A stretch of 64,000 nucleotides of DNA from Sphingobacteriia bacterium (lineage in GTDB: Bacteria; Bacteroidota; Bacteroidia; Chitinophagales; Chitinophagaceae): positions 558,001 to 622,000 of the forward strand of contig JAFKLS010000018.1 of the NCBI GenBank assembly GCA_017304675.1. Reading direction: 5' to 3'. The translations under genes and the position numbers were made by a program. A model generated the notes under the pieces. The model did no database searches. It was not told the DNA's origin and saw only the letters and a list, made by a program, of their open reading frames with translations. Shown piece by piece: positions 9,583 to 19,754 of this stretch (positions are counted from its first letter, which is position 1; the number at the start of each line of letters is the position of its first letter).

Positions 9583-10115
9583 TTAAAATAATCAAACGGT
9601 TCTTTACAATCTTCGCACTTATATAATGCTTTACATGCCGTACTGCCAAATTGAGAAATCATTATTGTATGAAATGAATTACAGTGAGGGCATTGCACTG
9701 ATTCTTCTTTCTGAAAAATTTCGGGCGTGCAAACGGCCTGTGTATGATTGGGTGGAGCAATTCCATATGCTTTCAGTTTTTGCCTGCCGGAATCAGATAT
9801 CCAATCTGTTGTCCACGCGGGGAATAATCGCTGCTCAATAGAAAAATTTTTAATGTTGTTTTCCAGCAAAGAAAGCTGTATCGTCATTTTTATAACATCA
9901 TGTGCAGGGCAACCGGAATAAGTAGGTGTTATGATGATTTTAACGAGATGATGTTCCTCAACGGACACAGCTCTTACAATTCCTAGATCAACAATAGATA
10001 TAACCGGGATCTCGGGATCATTAATTGATCGGAGAATACCCCAAACAACTTCTTCTGCGCCCATTGAAGGCTGCGTATTATTAGAGGTATTTTGTTCTGT
10101 TGCTTTCATTATCAT
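9573..10115 (-). CDS. paaD: Phenylacetyl-CoA epoxidase accessory protein PaaD
   Basis: 180 residues. The N-terminal ~110 residues are a MIP18/DUF59 domain (SINDPEIPVISIVDLGIVR, then PTYSGCPAHDVI with the conserved Cys). The C-terminal part is a zinc-ribbon-like module with four Cys pairs (CPHC, CEDC and neighbours). PaaD is thought to help assemble the iron centres of the PaaABCE oxygenase. It follows paaC by 30 bases and overlaps paaG. Confidence 0.9.
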   Translation of the reverse strand: MIMKATEQNTSNNTQPSMGAEEVVWGILRSINDPEIPVISIVDLGIVRAVSVEEHHLVKIIITPTYSGCPAHDVIKMTIQLSLLENNIKNFSIEQRLFPAWTTDWISDSGRQKLKAYGIAPPNHTQAVCTPEIFQKEESVQCPHCNSFHTIMISQFGSTACKALYKCEDCKEPFDYFKCH

Positions 10116-10145
10116 TTTTCATTCGCCTTTAAGAATTTAGCTGGC

Positions 10146-10880
10146 CTACCATTCACTATCAGGATATGTTCTTTGCATGTATTGCATTTCTGTTAATATG
10201 TAACCCAGGTACTCAGTATGCACTCCACTCTTACCCCCTTTCTGCATGAATACTTTTTCAGGTATTAATAGTGTTGCCTCATTCAGCACGGCTTTTGTTT
10301 TTGCATCCCATTGTTTATATATCCTATCTAACGGAATCTGCAAAGCCATTTCACTTTCAGAAGGTATGAACATTTCTCCTGTGTACATCCACAACGCATC
10401 AATTGCATTCAACATTCTTTGTTTACTTTCCTCTGTTCCATCACCCAAACGGATCACCCATTCACTGCTCCAGCGTACATGATAGGTTACTTCTTTTAAA
10501 GCTTTGGCAGCAATGGCTTTCAAACGTTCATCTTGGTATTGCTGCAACCATTCAAACAAGTACAACTGATAAGTTGAGAATAAAAATTGTTTTAAAATTG
10601 TTTGGCCCCAATCCCCATTCGGTTGCTCTGTTAACAAACAATTCTTAAATTCTCTCTCCGTTCTTAAATATGCCAAAGAATCTTCTGTTGCGTTATTGCC
10701 CGCCAGTTCCGCAGCATATTGGTATAAATATCTTGACTGACCAATAAGATCGAGAGAAATATTCGTAAGTGCAATATCCTGTTCCAAAATTGGCCCATGC
10801 CCACACCACTCTGCATTACGTTGCCCCATGATAAGTGCATTATCGGCAAGATGAAGAATATAATCAGTTAAATGTTTCAT
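10146..10880 (-). CDS. paaC: Phenylacetyl-CoA epoxidase subunit PaaC
   Basis: 244 residues of ferritin-like four-helix fold, matching PaaC, the structural partner of PaaA (LADNALIMGQRNAEWCGHGP, ALTNISLDLIGQSRYLYQYA near the start; GEMFIP later). It carries a catalytically silent version of the diiron fold. It follows paaB after a 73-base AT-rich gap holding an 8-bp-stem hairpin (ATTCAAAA...TTTTGAAT), which might tune subunit ratios. Confidence 0.9.
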   Translation of the reverse strand: MKHLTDYILHLADNALIMGQRNAEWCGHGPILEQDIALTNISLDLIGQSRYLYQYAAELAGNNATEDSLAYLRTEREFKNCLLTEQPNGDWGQTILKQFLFSTYQLYLFEWLQQYQDERLKAIAAKALKEVTYHVRWSSEWVIRLGDGTEESKQRMLNAIDALWMYTGEMFIPSESEMALQIPLDRIYKQWDAKTKAVLNEATLLIPEKVFMQKGGKSGVHTEYLGYILTEMQYMQRTYPDSEW

Positions 10881-10953
10881 TGTATGATGATGTAAAAAAA
10901 ATTCAAAACAAAAAGAAAATTATTGTTTTTGAATTTTATTTTTTGACTTGTTG

Positions 10954-11322
10954 TTACATATGCTTTATTGCATCGGGTAAGTTATAAAAAGTGGGATGGC
11001 GGTATACTTTATCATTCGAAGGTTCGTACAAATTTGCAGCATCATCAGGATTACTGGCATGTATATGTTTACTCTCTACCGCCCAAATGCTTATACCTTC
11101 CATACGCCTGGTGTATACATCTCTTGCATTTTCTATGGCCATAGCAGCATCTACGGCATGCAGGCTGCCTACATGCTTATGGTCTAAGCCCTGCCTGCTT
11201 CTAATAAATATTTCCCACAAAGGCCATTCCTGTTTATTGGTTTGTGGCGATGATATATCGGCAGCGCCGTGTTTGCTTTCGCCGTAATCGCCGTAATAAA
11301 ATTTGTTTGTATACAACTTCAT
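10954..11322 (-). CDS. paaB: Phenylacetyl-CoA epoxidase subunit PaaB
   Basis: 122 residues with the PaaB core EWPLWEIFIRSRQGLDHKHV and DARDVYTRR-type segment (ENARDVYTRRMEGISIW). PaaB bridges subunits in the PaaABCE complex. I chose the ATG at 11322 (MKLYTNKFYYG); the longer frame from 11382 runs into the end of paaA and adds residues without family similarity. The start is 10 bases after the paaA stop. Compared with proteobacterial PaaB it has a longer N-terminus (about 25 extra residues). Confidence 0.9.
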   Translation of the reverse strand: MKLYTNKFYYGDYGESKHGAADISSPQTNKQEWPLWEIFIRSRQGLDHKHVGSLHAVDAAMAIENARDVYTRRMEGISIWAVESKHIHASNPDDAANLYEPSNDKVYRHPTFYNLPDAIKHM

Positions 11323-11332
11323 AACAAGAAAT

Positions 11333-12271
11333 TTAAGCTGCTTTATGTGTTTGTTTTTTTTCAGAATAAGCCAATGCTGCATCTCTTACCCAAGCACCGT
11401 CTTCCCATGCCTTTATTCTTGCATGAAGCCTTTGTTTATTGCATGGCCCGTTTCCTGCAAGTACATTCCAGAATTCTTCCCAGTTAATTTTTCCAAAATC
11501 ATACTGTTTTCTTTCTTCATTCCATTTCAAATCGGGGTCGGGTAAAGTCATTCCTAATATTTTTACCTGTTCAGCAATCATGTTAATGAACTTTTGTCTT
11601 AATTCATCATTACTGAAACGTTTTATTTTCCATCGCATGCTCTGTTCTGTATTGGGCGAGGCATCATCTGTTGGCCCAAACATCATAATAGAAGGCCACC
11701 ACCAGCGATCAATTGCATCCTGGCACATGGCTTTTTGTGCCTCTGTTCCTTTAGACAGGGTTAATAATATTTCAAAGCCCTGGCGTTGATGAAAACTCTC
11801 TTCTTTACAGATCCTCACCATAGCTCTTGCATAAGGCCCGTAACTGGTTCTGCATAAAGGTACCTGGTTCATAATGGCAGCTCCATCCACAAGCCATCCA
11901 ATGGCACCCATATCGGCCCAGGTTAAAGTTGGATAGTTGAATATGGAGGAATATTTTGCTTTACCTGTATGCAATTGGTTATACATTTCATCTCTTGAAA
12001 TACCTAATGTTTCTGCTGCCGAATACAGGTACAGGCCGTGCCCTGCCTCATCCTGAACCTTTGCCAGCAAAATCGCTTTTCTTTTTAATGAAGGCGCCCT
12101 GGTAATCCAATTGCCTTCAGGTAACATGCCCACAATTTCACTATGAGCGTGTTGCGAAATCTGGCGAATTAAGGTTTGCCGGTATTTTTCCGGCATCCGG
12201 TCTTTCGGCTCTATTTTTATTTCATTGTCTATTTTTTGCTGGAACAGTTCTTCCCAAAACATACTATTCAT
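11333..12271 (-). CDS. paaA: Phenylacetyl-CoA epoxidase catalytic subunit PaaA
   Basis: 312 residues of the diiron-oxygenase subunit PaaA. Carboxylate/histidine iron ligands are visible in [15 protein letters not shown] and [12 protein letters not shown], the two E-x-x-H halves of the four-helix bundle. It catalyses ring 1,2-epoxidation of phenylacetyl-CoA together with PaaB, PaaC and the reductase PaaE. It is the first gene after a 16-bp palindromic operator 49 bases upstream, so it likely heads its own transcript paaABCDG-aminotransferase-paaI-paaY. An ATG three codons in (12262) is a possible alternative start. Confidence 0.95.
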   Translation of the reverse strand: MNSMFWEELFQQKIDNEIKIEPKDRMPEKYRQTLIRQISQHAHSEIVGMLPEGNWITRAPSLKRKAILLAKVQDEAGHGLYLYSAAETLGISRDEMYNQLHTGKAKYSSIFNYPTLTWADMGAIGWLVDGAAIMNQVPLCRTSYGPYARAMVRICKEESFHQRQGFEILLTLSKGTEAQKAMCQDAIDRWWWPSIMMFGPTDDASPNTEQSMRWKIKRFSNDELRQKFINMIAEQVKILGMTLPDPDLKWNEERKQYDFGKINWEEFWNVLAGNGPCNKQRLHARIKAWEDGAWVRDAALAYSEKKQTHKAA

Positions 12272-12319
12272 AAAACGGACATATTTAGTAATTGTAAAAT
12301 TACAGATTATACCAAAAAA

Positions 12320-12335
12320 GCTAACAATTGTTAGC
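12320..12335. promoter_or_regulatory. Palindromic TetR-type operator before paaA
   Basis: GCTAACAATTGTTAGC is a perfect 16-bp inverted repeat between the paaE stop and the paaA start. The CTAAC-N4-GTTAG architecture is repeated in front of the tetR gene of this locus, with a different central tetranucleotide, which points to a shared protein-binding site. On the minus strand ATTG within the site lies 22 bases before a TAATTTTA box, so the operator may overlap the -33 region of the paaA promoter (inference). Confidence 0.75.
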
Positions 12336-13408
12336 TACTTAACATCGTAATCTACCACAACACTTTCTGTAAGTGGGTGAGATTGACAGGTAAGAATAAA
12401 TCCTGCTGCAATTTCTTCCGGCTCAAGCCCGTAGTGCACATCCATTTTTACTTTGCCGGAAACCAGTTTTGCCTTGCATGTGCAACAAACGCCTCCTTTG
12501 CAGGCATAAGGTAAATCTGCACCCTGTTCTAAAGCAGCGTCTAAAATACTTTCGCTGTTGTGAGACAATTTAAAATCAAAACTTCTGCCGTCTAATTTAA
12601 CGGTAATAGTGCTTTTAGTACTGTTATCTTCAATAATGTTATTTTCTGTTTTAATTTTTTGGCCCTTTGCCTCAAACAATTCTATGTGAACTTTTGCCTG
12701 TGGGTTTTGTTGTTGAACAAAAGCTTTCGCTTTCAACATCATTTCTTCCGGGCCGCAAATAAAGCATTCATCAATCTTTGTGTAATCAATCAGTTTAGAA
12801 AGTTCCTGCAATTTAGTATCATCTATTCTTCCCTGGTTAATGGCTGCATCGGTTCTTTCTTTACTTAAAACATGAATTAGCTGCACCCTTTCGAGGTATT
12901 TGTTTTTTAATGCTTCCAGTTGTTCTTTAAAAATAATGGAATGCCTTGTTCTGTTACCAAATACTAATGTAAAGCTGCTATCCGGTTCAACTGCCAGCGT
13001 TGTTGAAATGATTGATAAAACAGGCGTAATACCACTTCCTGCAGCAATTGCCAGGTAATTTTTTTTGTTAGAAGGTTCTAGTACGGAAAAAAATTTTCCC
13101 GAAGGTGGCATAACATCAATTATATCCCCTGCTTTTAATGCAGTATTTGCATAGGTAGAGAATACACCGCCTTCTACTTTCTTTACTGCAATTCGCCATT
13201 CGTTATTCAATGGTGATGAACACAGGGAATAATTTCTACGCACTTCCTCCCCGTGGATATTGGCTTTCAGTGTTAGATACTGACCTTGGGTATATTGAAA
13301 TATTTCGTGTAAAGATGCCGGAATGTCAAACAATACAGACACACAATCTTTTGTTTCCTGTTCAACCGCCTTTACTGCAACAGGATAAAAATGTACCGCC
13401 ATAAACAA
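12335..13408 (-). CDS. paaE: Phenylacetyl-CoA epoxidase reductase PaaE
   Basis: 357 residues. An N-terminal FAD-binding domain (RRNYSLCSSP), an NAD(P)H-binding domain (IAAGSGITPVLSI, then CGPEEM) and a C-terminal [2Fe-2S] ferredoxin domain with CKGGVCCTCKAKL plus a distal Cys in LTCQSHP. This order is that of PaaE, which feeds electrons to PaaA. It starts four bases after the tetR stop, so tetR-paaE form one unit upstream of the operator that precedes paaA. The start may be the ATG at 13408 or at 13402. Confidence 0.93.
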   Translation of the reverse strand: MFMAVHFYPVAVKAVEQETKDCVSVLFDIPASLHEIFQYTQGQYLTLKANIHGEEVRRNYSLCSSPLNNEWRIAVKKVEGGVFSTYANTALKAGDIIDVMPPSGKFFSVLEPSNKKNYLAIAAGSGITPVLSIISTTLAVEPDSSFTLVFGNRTRHSIIFKEQLEALKNKYLERVQLIHVLSKERTDAAINQGRIDDTKLQELSKLIDYTKIDECFICGPEEMMLKAKAFVQQQNPQAKVHIELFEAKGQKIKTENNIIEDNSTKSTITVKLDGRSFDFKLSHNSESILDAALEQGADLPYACKGGVCCTCKAKLVSGKVKMDVHYGLEPEEIAAGFILTCQSHPLTESVVVDYDVK

Positions 13409-13411
13409 TCG

Positions 13412-14002
13412 TTATTTTCTTAAACCATCAATCATAATAGTAACCATATTTTCCTCCAATTCTTTTCCACTGATCTTTTGTTTGCTCCTATGCCAGCTTT
13501 CTATACCGCTAATAGCATGTAGCATTATTAAAACGGCAGTGGGGGCATCAATCTTCTTAATTTCCTTTCGCCTAATACCCTCTTCTATTAGTGCTGCAAA
13601 TCTTTTTCTGTAGGCCCTTCGCTGTGTTTGCAGGTTAGAGAGATAAGGATTATCTAAGTGCTTCCATTCCCTATCGCTCACATATACTTCATCAAAATGA
13701 TTCAACATCCCTTCAATATGATAACGTAGCAATTTTTCAATTTTGGCAATAGAAGTTGTTTTTTCGGCTTCAATCTCATCCAGCTTATGCATGTAACGAT
13801 TGGCTACATCAAAACAAATAATGTTCAGCAGTTCATTTTTACTCTTAATATGGTTATACAAACTGGCAGCTTCCACACCTACAATATCTGCCAGTTCACG
13901 CATACTGGCAGCCTTAAACCCTTTTTCTTTAAAAAGGGCAGCCGCTTTTTCTATAATTACCTCTTTACGGCTGGCATTACTTTCTGTTTTTATCCTTCCC
14001 AT
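13412..14002 (-). CDS. TetR family regulator of the paa locus
   Basis: 196 residues from the ATG at 14002; an in-frame GTG at 14017 would add five residues and run into the operator. The N-terminal helix-turn-helix is typical TetR (KAASMRELADIVGVEAASLY, Y-N-H). The C-terminal all-helical domain should bind an inducer, probably phenylacetyl-CoA by analogy with PaaR-type regulators. It lies directly upstream of paaE. The operator 14016-14031 overlaps the translation start region, which predicts autorepression, and the second copy predicts repression of paaA. Confidence 0.9.
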   Translation of the reverse strand: MGRIKTESNASRKEVIIEKAAALFKEKGFKAASMRELADIVGVEAASLYNHIKSKNELLNIICFDVANRYMHKLDEIEAEKTTSIAKIEKLLRYHIEGMLNHFDEVYVSDREWKHLDNPYLSNLQTQRRAYRKRFAALIEEGIRRKEIKKIDAPTAVLIMLHAISGIESWHRSKQKISGKELEENMVTIMIDGLRK

Positions 14003-14015
14003 AAAGCTAAAATAC

Positions 14016-14031
14016 ACTAACTAACGTTAGC
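14016..14031. promoter_or_regulatory. Second copy of the TetR-type operator, before tetR
   Basis: ACTAACTAACGTTAGC has the same CTAAC-N4-GTTAG layout as the site before paaA (12320-12335). The half-sites are identical and only the 4-base spacer differs (TAAC against AATT). It lies 14 bases upstream of the tetR ATG. Another isolated half site, GTTAGC, is at 14052-14057. Confidence 0.72.
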
Positions 14032-14103
14032 ATTTAAGAATATTTTCTTTTGTTAGCTTTTGAATAATGACCTGCAAAGCACCTGAACGGGGTTTTTCTC
14101 AAC

Positions 14104-14237
14104 GGTAAAGGGTGTTTTTACCTTTTTACAGCGAACAAACTCAAAATACTTTTGAGCCATCTCAATGCAACACTTAATAAAGTGTTTTTCATTTTGGAAG
14201 TATATATGCGTACAACGGCGTTTTTTCAATCGCCGTT
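14104..14237 (+). other. Non-coding stretch with three T-tailed hairpins
   Basis: The 347 bases between tetR and the NrtR-like gene hold no convincing gene. On the plus strand there are successive hairpins, each followed by T residues: GGTAAA/TTTACC plus T5 (14104-14127), AACACTT-AATA-AAGTGTT plus T3 (14169-14189) and AACGGCG-N10-CGCCGTT plus TT (14214-14239). Two further palindromes follow up to 14340. The role is unknown. Confidence 0.5.
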
Positions 14238-14286
14238 TTAGAATACAACAATAGATTACTCTATATATATTTTTCACTGATGGGGG

Positions 14287-14308
14287 TTTGCTTTCTCGAG
14301 AAAGCAAA
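14287..14308. repeat. 22-bp perfect palindrome
   Basis: The arms TTTGCTTTCTC and GAGAAAGCAAA are perfect inverted repeats meeting at TCGA without a spacer. It directly abuts the terminator hairpin at 14308-14340. It could be a protein-binding site or part of the termination region of the NrtR-like gene. Confidence 0.55.
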
Positions 14309-14339
14309 ACGGTGGCTGTCGAGCCACCGTTATTTTTTT
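14308..14339. terminator. Rho-independent terminator of the NrtR-like gene region
   Basis: AACGGTGGCT and AGCCACCGTT form a 10-bp stem with a 4-base loop (GTCG). The plus strand continues with ATTTTTTT and the minus strand with TTTGC, so it can work in both directions. It lies 11 bases downstream of the NrtR-like stop. Confidence 0.75.
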
Positions 14340-14349
14340 ATAATAACTA

Positions 14350-15099
14350 TTAAAAATCAATTCCAACCCATTTTCTTTTGTTCTTCTCGTACTTATCGAA
14401 ATTGAATTTATATAATTTTCCCGGCCTGTGCGGCACATCTTCTTCCATTTCGCCGGTATCAATCAACAGGTCCATAGATGCGAATTTTTTGCGAAAGTTC
14501 CTCCTGTCAAGGCTTACTCCTAAGATAGCTTCATACAGGTTTTGTAATTCTCTTAAAGAAAATTTATCAGGTAGCAAATTAAACCCTAAAGGGTGTTCCT
14601 GGATTCTTTTTTGCAGCCAGGCATGGCATGCTTCAATGATTTCTTTATGATCAAAAGCCATATTGGCTATACTATTGTAACTATGCCAATGCAATTCATT
14701 GTCAAGAATTTTCAGTTCGTGGTGCTGTATATTTAGCAAAGAACAATATGCCACTGTAATAACCCTTCCACCAGGATGGCGCTTAGGATTGCTAAACGTT
14801 CTCACCTGATCGAGGTATACATCACTCATTCCGGTACGCTCTTTTAAAATTCTGTAAGCAGCATCGTCTAATTCTTCATTGTCTTCGGCAAAATCGCCTA
14901 ACAAACTCCATTTGCCTTTATATATCTGAATATCGCTCCGTATTAACAACACTTTCAGTTCATTTTCATCAAATCCAAAAATCACACAGTCAACCGTTAT
15001 AGGCACCCTGGGATAGGAGTCAACGAGCTTATGAACATCTTTTATAAATAACCCTTCGTGGCTTTTAAGTTCGGCAAGTACAGCAGGCTCTTTTTTCAT
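14350..15099 (-). CDS. NrtR-type transcriptional regulator with degenerate Nudix domain
   Basis: 249 residues: an N-terminal Nudix fold (about 30-165) followed by a winged-helix domain (about 170-240, ending in RRNFRKKFASMDLL). The Nudix box GDFAEDNEELDDAAYRILKE lacks the R-E and E-E pairs needed for catalysis, which is how NrtR-family regulators look. Bacteroidota members often respond to sugars or ADP-ribose-like ligands; nothing next to it reveals the regulon. It is divergent from ligA, with starts 106 bases apart. Confidence 0.85.
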   Translation of the reverse strand: MKKEPAVLAELKSHEGLFIKDVHKLVDSYPRVPITVDCVIFGFDENELKVLLIRSDIQIYKGKWSLLGDFAEDNEELDDAAYRILKERTGMSDVYLDQVRTFSNPKRHPGGRVITVAYCSLLNIQHHELKILDNELHWHSYNSIANMAFDHKEIIEACHAWLQKRIQEHPLGFNLLPDKFSLRELQNLYEAILGVSLDRRNFRKKFASMDLLIDTGEMEEDVPHRPGKLYKFNFDKYEKNKRKWVGIDF

Positions 15100-15136
15100 A
15101 TTAGCAGATTCTCTTAATGAAGTTAATTTTTTTTAA

Positions 15137-17317
<2,181 letters not shown>

Positions 17318-17330
17318 TTATTACGGCGTC

Positions 17331-17365
17331 ATTCTGAAAATGTGAAACATTATTCAGAATCTTTT
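17331..17365 (+). terminator. ligA terminator hairpin
   Basis: ATTCTGAAAATGT, loop GAA, then ACATT-A-TTCAGAAT form a 13-bp stem with one bulged base, followed by CTTTT. It begins 13 bases after the ligA stop. Confidence 0.7.
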
Positions 17366-17530
17366 GTCATGCTGAGCTTGTCCAAGCATCTTCTTTATTT
17401 AATTTTTCTACTCAAGCCGTGGGGCTTCGTCATTGCAACGCTGCTGCTGCGGTTTCTTTCGAGCAAGTTACACAAGCTCGAATCACGCCGTTGGCGTGAC
17501 CGAAACCACAAAGACAGCTAATGCAATGAC
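17366..17530. repeat. REP-like sequence and cloverleaf-shaped foldback
   Basis: 17366-17390 reads GTCATGCTGAGCTTGTCCAA and on, resembling a word I know from intergenic repeats of many Bacteroidota. It is followed by a foldback at 17429-17530: outer arms GTCATTGCA (17429-17437) and TGCAATGAC (17522-17530), second arms GGTTTC (17451-17456) and GAAACC (17502-17507), and two inner hairpins, CGAGC/GCTCG (17460-17480) and CACGCC/GGCGTG (17484-17498). No gene is visible here. Confidence 0.6.
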
Positions 17531-17632
17531 TGGTGTTAAATATGATATCCAATATTTTATACCAGGTCAATTTATTTATATTTCGTATGTTTAAATGTTA
17601 TACGGCATGCGTTTGACAGAATCAATTCTACT

Positions 17633-17902
17633 ATGAAGAAAATATTTATAGTTCCGTTTTTTCTATTTTTTATTTTTTCATGCAGTGACAAACGAGAAAA
17701 GATTGGCCAGAACATTTACATGAAAATAATTCAGTATCAAAAAAGTAAAGGACACTTACCTGACAAGTTAAATGACATCGGAATTGAAGAAAAAATGGAA
17801 GGACCGATTTATTATCAAAAACAGACAGACTCAACATTTATTATATACTATGGCAGAGAACTTGGAGAATCTATGGTCTTTGACCCTAAAACAAAAGAAT
17901 GA
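17633..17902 (+). CDS. Small lipoprotein of unknown function
   Basis: 89 residues beginning MKKIFIVPFFLFFIFSC, a lipoprotein signal with the lipid-bearing Cys at residue 17. The mature part (about 72 residues) is charged, with IQYQKSKGHLPDKLNDIG and IIYYGRELGESMVFDP, which recalls short proteins of the type that follow pilin-like stems, but I do not recognise a family. It stands alone between two foldback repeats (17429-17530 and 17938-18025), which suggests a small accessory gene. Confidence 0.6.
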   Translation: MKKIFIVPFFLFFIFSCSDKREKIGQNIYMKIIQYQKSKGHLPDKLNDIGIEEKMEGPIYYQKQTDSTFIIYYGRELGESMVFDPKTKE

Positions 17903-17937
17903 AATTCAGACAGACAATAGCACTAAAGAAAAATATC

Positions 17938-18025
17938 TTTGCGAGGAGACTGAAAGTCGACGAAGCAATCTGATAAAATTATTCAATGATTGCTTCGCCA
18001 TTCTGCGAACTTCTCACAATGACAT
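17938..18025. repeat. REP-like foldback element
   Basis: Inner arms CGAAGCAATC (17961-17970) and GATTGCTTCG (17988-17997) are a perfect inverted repeat. Imperfect outer arms follow (TTTGCGAGGAG at the left, CTTCTCACAATGACA at the right). The form matches intergenic palindromic repeats containing GTCATTGCGAGGAG-like words that are common in Bacteroidota. Internal mismatches suggest an old copy. Confidence 0.6.
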
Positions 18026-18030
18026 AAAAT

Positions 18031-18060
18031 AAAAAGCCTCGAAAAATTCTCGAAGCTTTT
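18031..18060. terminator. Bidirectional terminator-like hairpin
   Basis: AAAAGCCTCGA and TCGAAGCTTTT pair in 10 of 11 positions around a 7-base loop, with A-rich and T-rich flanks. It lies downstream of the convergent lipoprotein and TIM-barrel genes. Confidence 0.6.
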
Positions 18061-18091
18061 ACTTATAACATAAAACTTATCACTTACAACT

Positions 18092-18973
18092 TTACTTAAT
18101 CTCCAAAGCTTTCATGTAAGCCGCATCTGCTTCTGCACTTTTCAAGGGAGTTGTTCCGGCAAAAGCTTCCTGTTCAATAATAAAGTATTGCATACCATTA
18201 TCCATTGCTGTTTTTAAAATAGACGGAAAATCTATGCTGCCTGTTCCAACAATACAAGAACCTTCTCCTGCATTGGCAGGGGGATTTTTCATCCTGTCTT
18301 TTACATGGCAAAGCCTGAATCTGTTCTTATACTTTTTAAACCACTCCTGTGGGTTTACACCTGCAACCACTACCCAGTAAATATCCATTTCAAAATCTAC
18401 CAAATTTTTATCTGTGTTATCCATCATCACTGTTTGCGGTAATTGACCATCAATTGTTTTGAATGAATAATCATGATTATGATAAGCGAATCTAATACCG
18501 TTCTTTTTACAGATCTCACCACACTTATTAAATTCATCTGCAAATTTTTTAAACTCATCAATCGATTTCTGTGGGCCTTTCCAGGGACATATCAAATACT
18601 TCATTCCAATCTCTGCAGCTTGTGCAGCTTTTTGCTCAAAGTTTTTAGATATATCGCAATGGCTTGAAACAATGCTTGTTCCAATATCATCTAAATATTT
18701 TTTAAACTCTTTATGGGTTAAGCCCCAGAACATTCCATCCTTCCCTTCAAAACTTTCAATTTGTTTATAGCCGAAACCTGCAATTTGTTTCAATGTGTCT
18801 TTTGCATTAGCAGCCATTGCCTCTCTTACCGTCCACAATTGAATACCGAAAGCATTTACTTTTTTATTGAATAAACTATCGGGAATGATGGATGATAGAT
18901 TTTTTACAGGAGTTGTAAATGTTAGAGCAGATAAACTGCTCATCTTTAAGAAATCCCTTCTTGAATTTGACAT
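18092..18973 (-). CDS. Exported TIM-barrel sugar isomerase/epimerase-like protein
   Basis: 293 residues. The N-terminus MSNSRRDFLKMSSLSALTF is a Tat signal (RRDFLK), so the protein should reach the periplasm folded. The rest fits the xylose-isomerase-like AP-endonuclease-2 TIM-barrel family, with metal-ligand segments such as HCDISK, AYHNHDYSF, FEMDIYWV, CHVKDR and the final IIEQEAF. Substrate unknown. It is the last gene of an operon with a GMC dehydrogenase and its small subunit, which points to a keto-sugar or sugar lactone. A keto-sugar lyase or isomerase is the likely role (inference). Confidence 0.85.
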   Translation of the reverse strand: MSNSRRDFLKMSSLSALTFTTPVKNLSSIIPDSLFNKKVNAFGIQLWTVREAMAANAKDTLKQIAGFGYKQIESFEGKDGMFWGLTHKEFKKYLDDIGTSIVSSHCDISKNFEQKAAQAAEIGMKYLICPWKGPQKSIDEFKKFADEFNKCGEICKKNGIRFAYHNHDYSFKTIDGQLPQTVMMDNTDKNLVDFEMDIYWVVVAGVNPQEWFKKYKNRFRLCHVKDRMKNPPANAGEGSCIVGTGSIDFPSILKTAMDNGMQYFIIEQEAFAGTTPLKSAEADAAYMKALEIK

Positions 18974-19047
18974 GATAAAGAATTATGAGTTATAAATGAT
19001 GAATATGGATTACTTCATTTCTTATTTTCCATTTTCAACTTTCTATT

Positions 19048-19671
19048 TTAAGAAGTTGCCCAAGCTTTATCGCCTTTCTTATAATCGATACAACCATCAA
19101 ACTTACCCGGAACGGCTACATAACGCAATGCCTGTTTGGCGCCTACTTCAGACGTGAAGAAGCCAGACAAGGTTAATTGTTTCATCATTGTGAAATAATG
19201 GTTCGGCTCAAACTCAAAAACCTTATTCCGCTCTTTTCCCGCTTTCTCTTTTTCTGCCTTTTCCTTTTCCCCTTTTTCTTTTTGAAATGCTTTAGCCTCT
19301 TTGTCTAATTCAATCAGCAAAGCTTTACGCTGCTCCGGTGAAGCTTTCATAAAATTCGTTTGGTGCATTTTATTGCATGCTTCATCTAATTGTTTTATAC
19401 CGGCATAAAATGCTTTCTGGTCTTTCTCTGTATAGCAATCGTTCACCATCACTTTCATATAATCGCCAACTTTAGCATCTTTTGCGCCAGGTGTATTGGT
19501 TTTAGGCAAAATGGTTTCGGCTACTTCATTTAAAAAATCAATATCTTCCTGGGAGAAAGTTATGCCTTTTCCTGCTTCATTGTTTTTACAGCCGCTTAAT
19601 AAAAACTCTCCACCTATTACCACACTTCCTGTTGCGAGTGCAATCATTTTTAAGAGTTCTCTTCTTTCCAT
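19048..19671 (-). CDS. Gluconate 2-dehydrogenase subunit 3 family protein
   Basis: 207 residues matching the gluconate_2-dh3 family, the small subunit that accompanies GMC dehydrogenases. MERRELLKMIALATGSVVIG ends in a possible lipobox-like LLSGC (Cys28); the twin Arg suggests Tat export, and the small subunit typically carries the large one along. Residues 131-148 are a Lys/Glu low-complexity insert (KEKGEKEKAEKEKAGKE) encoded by a repetitive stretch at 19228-19281. The GMC large subunit gene is 83 bases upstream. Confidence 0.85.
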   Translation of the reverse strand: MERRELLKMIALATGSVVIGGEFLLSGCKNNEAGKGITFSQEDIDFLNEVAETILPKTNTPGAKDAKVGDYMKVMVNDCYTEKDQKAFYAGIKQLDEACNKMHQTNFMKASPEQRKALLIELDKEAKAFQKEKGEKEKAEKEKAGKERNKVFEFEPNHYFTMMKQLTLSGFFTSEVGAKQALRYVAVPGKFDGCIDYKKGDKAWATS

Positions 19672-19754
19672 GAGTTTAAAAATTATAAGTTATTAATGAT
19701 GAGTTATGAGTGAAAGAATTTTATGATCATTCATCACCCATAATTCATAACTGA

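Noticed and set aside
14053..14307. Minus-strand open frame of 84 residues in the hairpin array
   Set aside because: It crosses several inverted repeats, has no recognisable start context and shows no protein-like composition.
14350..15099. Active Nudix hydrolase
   Set aside because: The catalytic Glu/Arg residues of the Nudix box are lost, and a winged-helix domain follows; a regulator is more likely.
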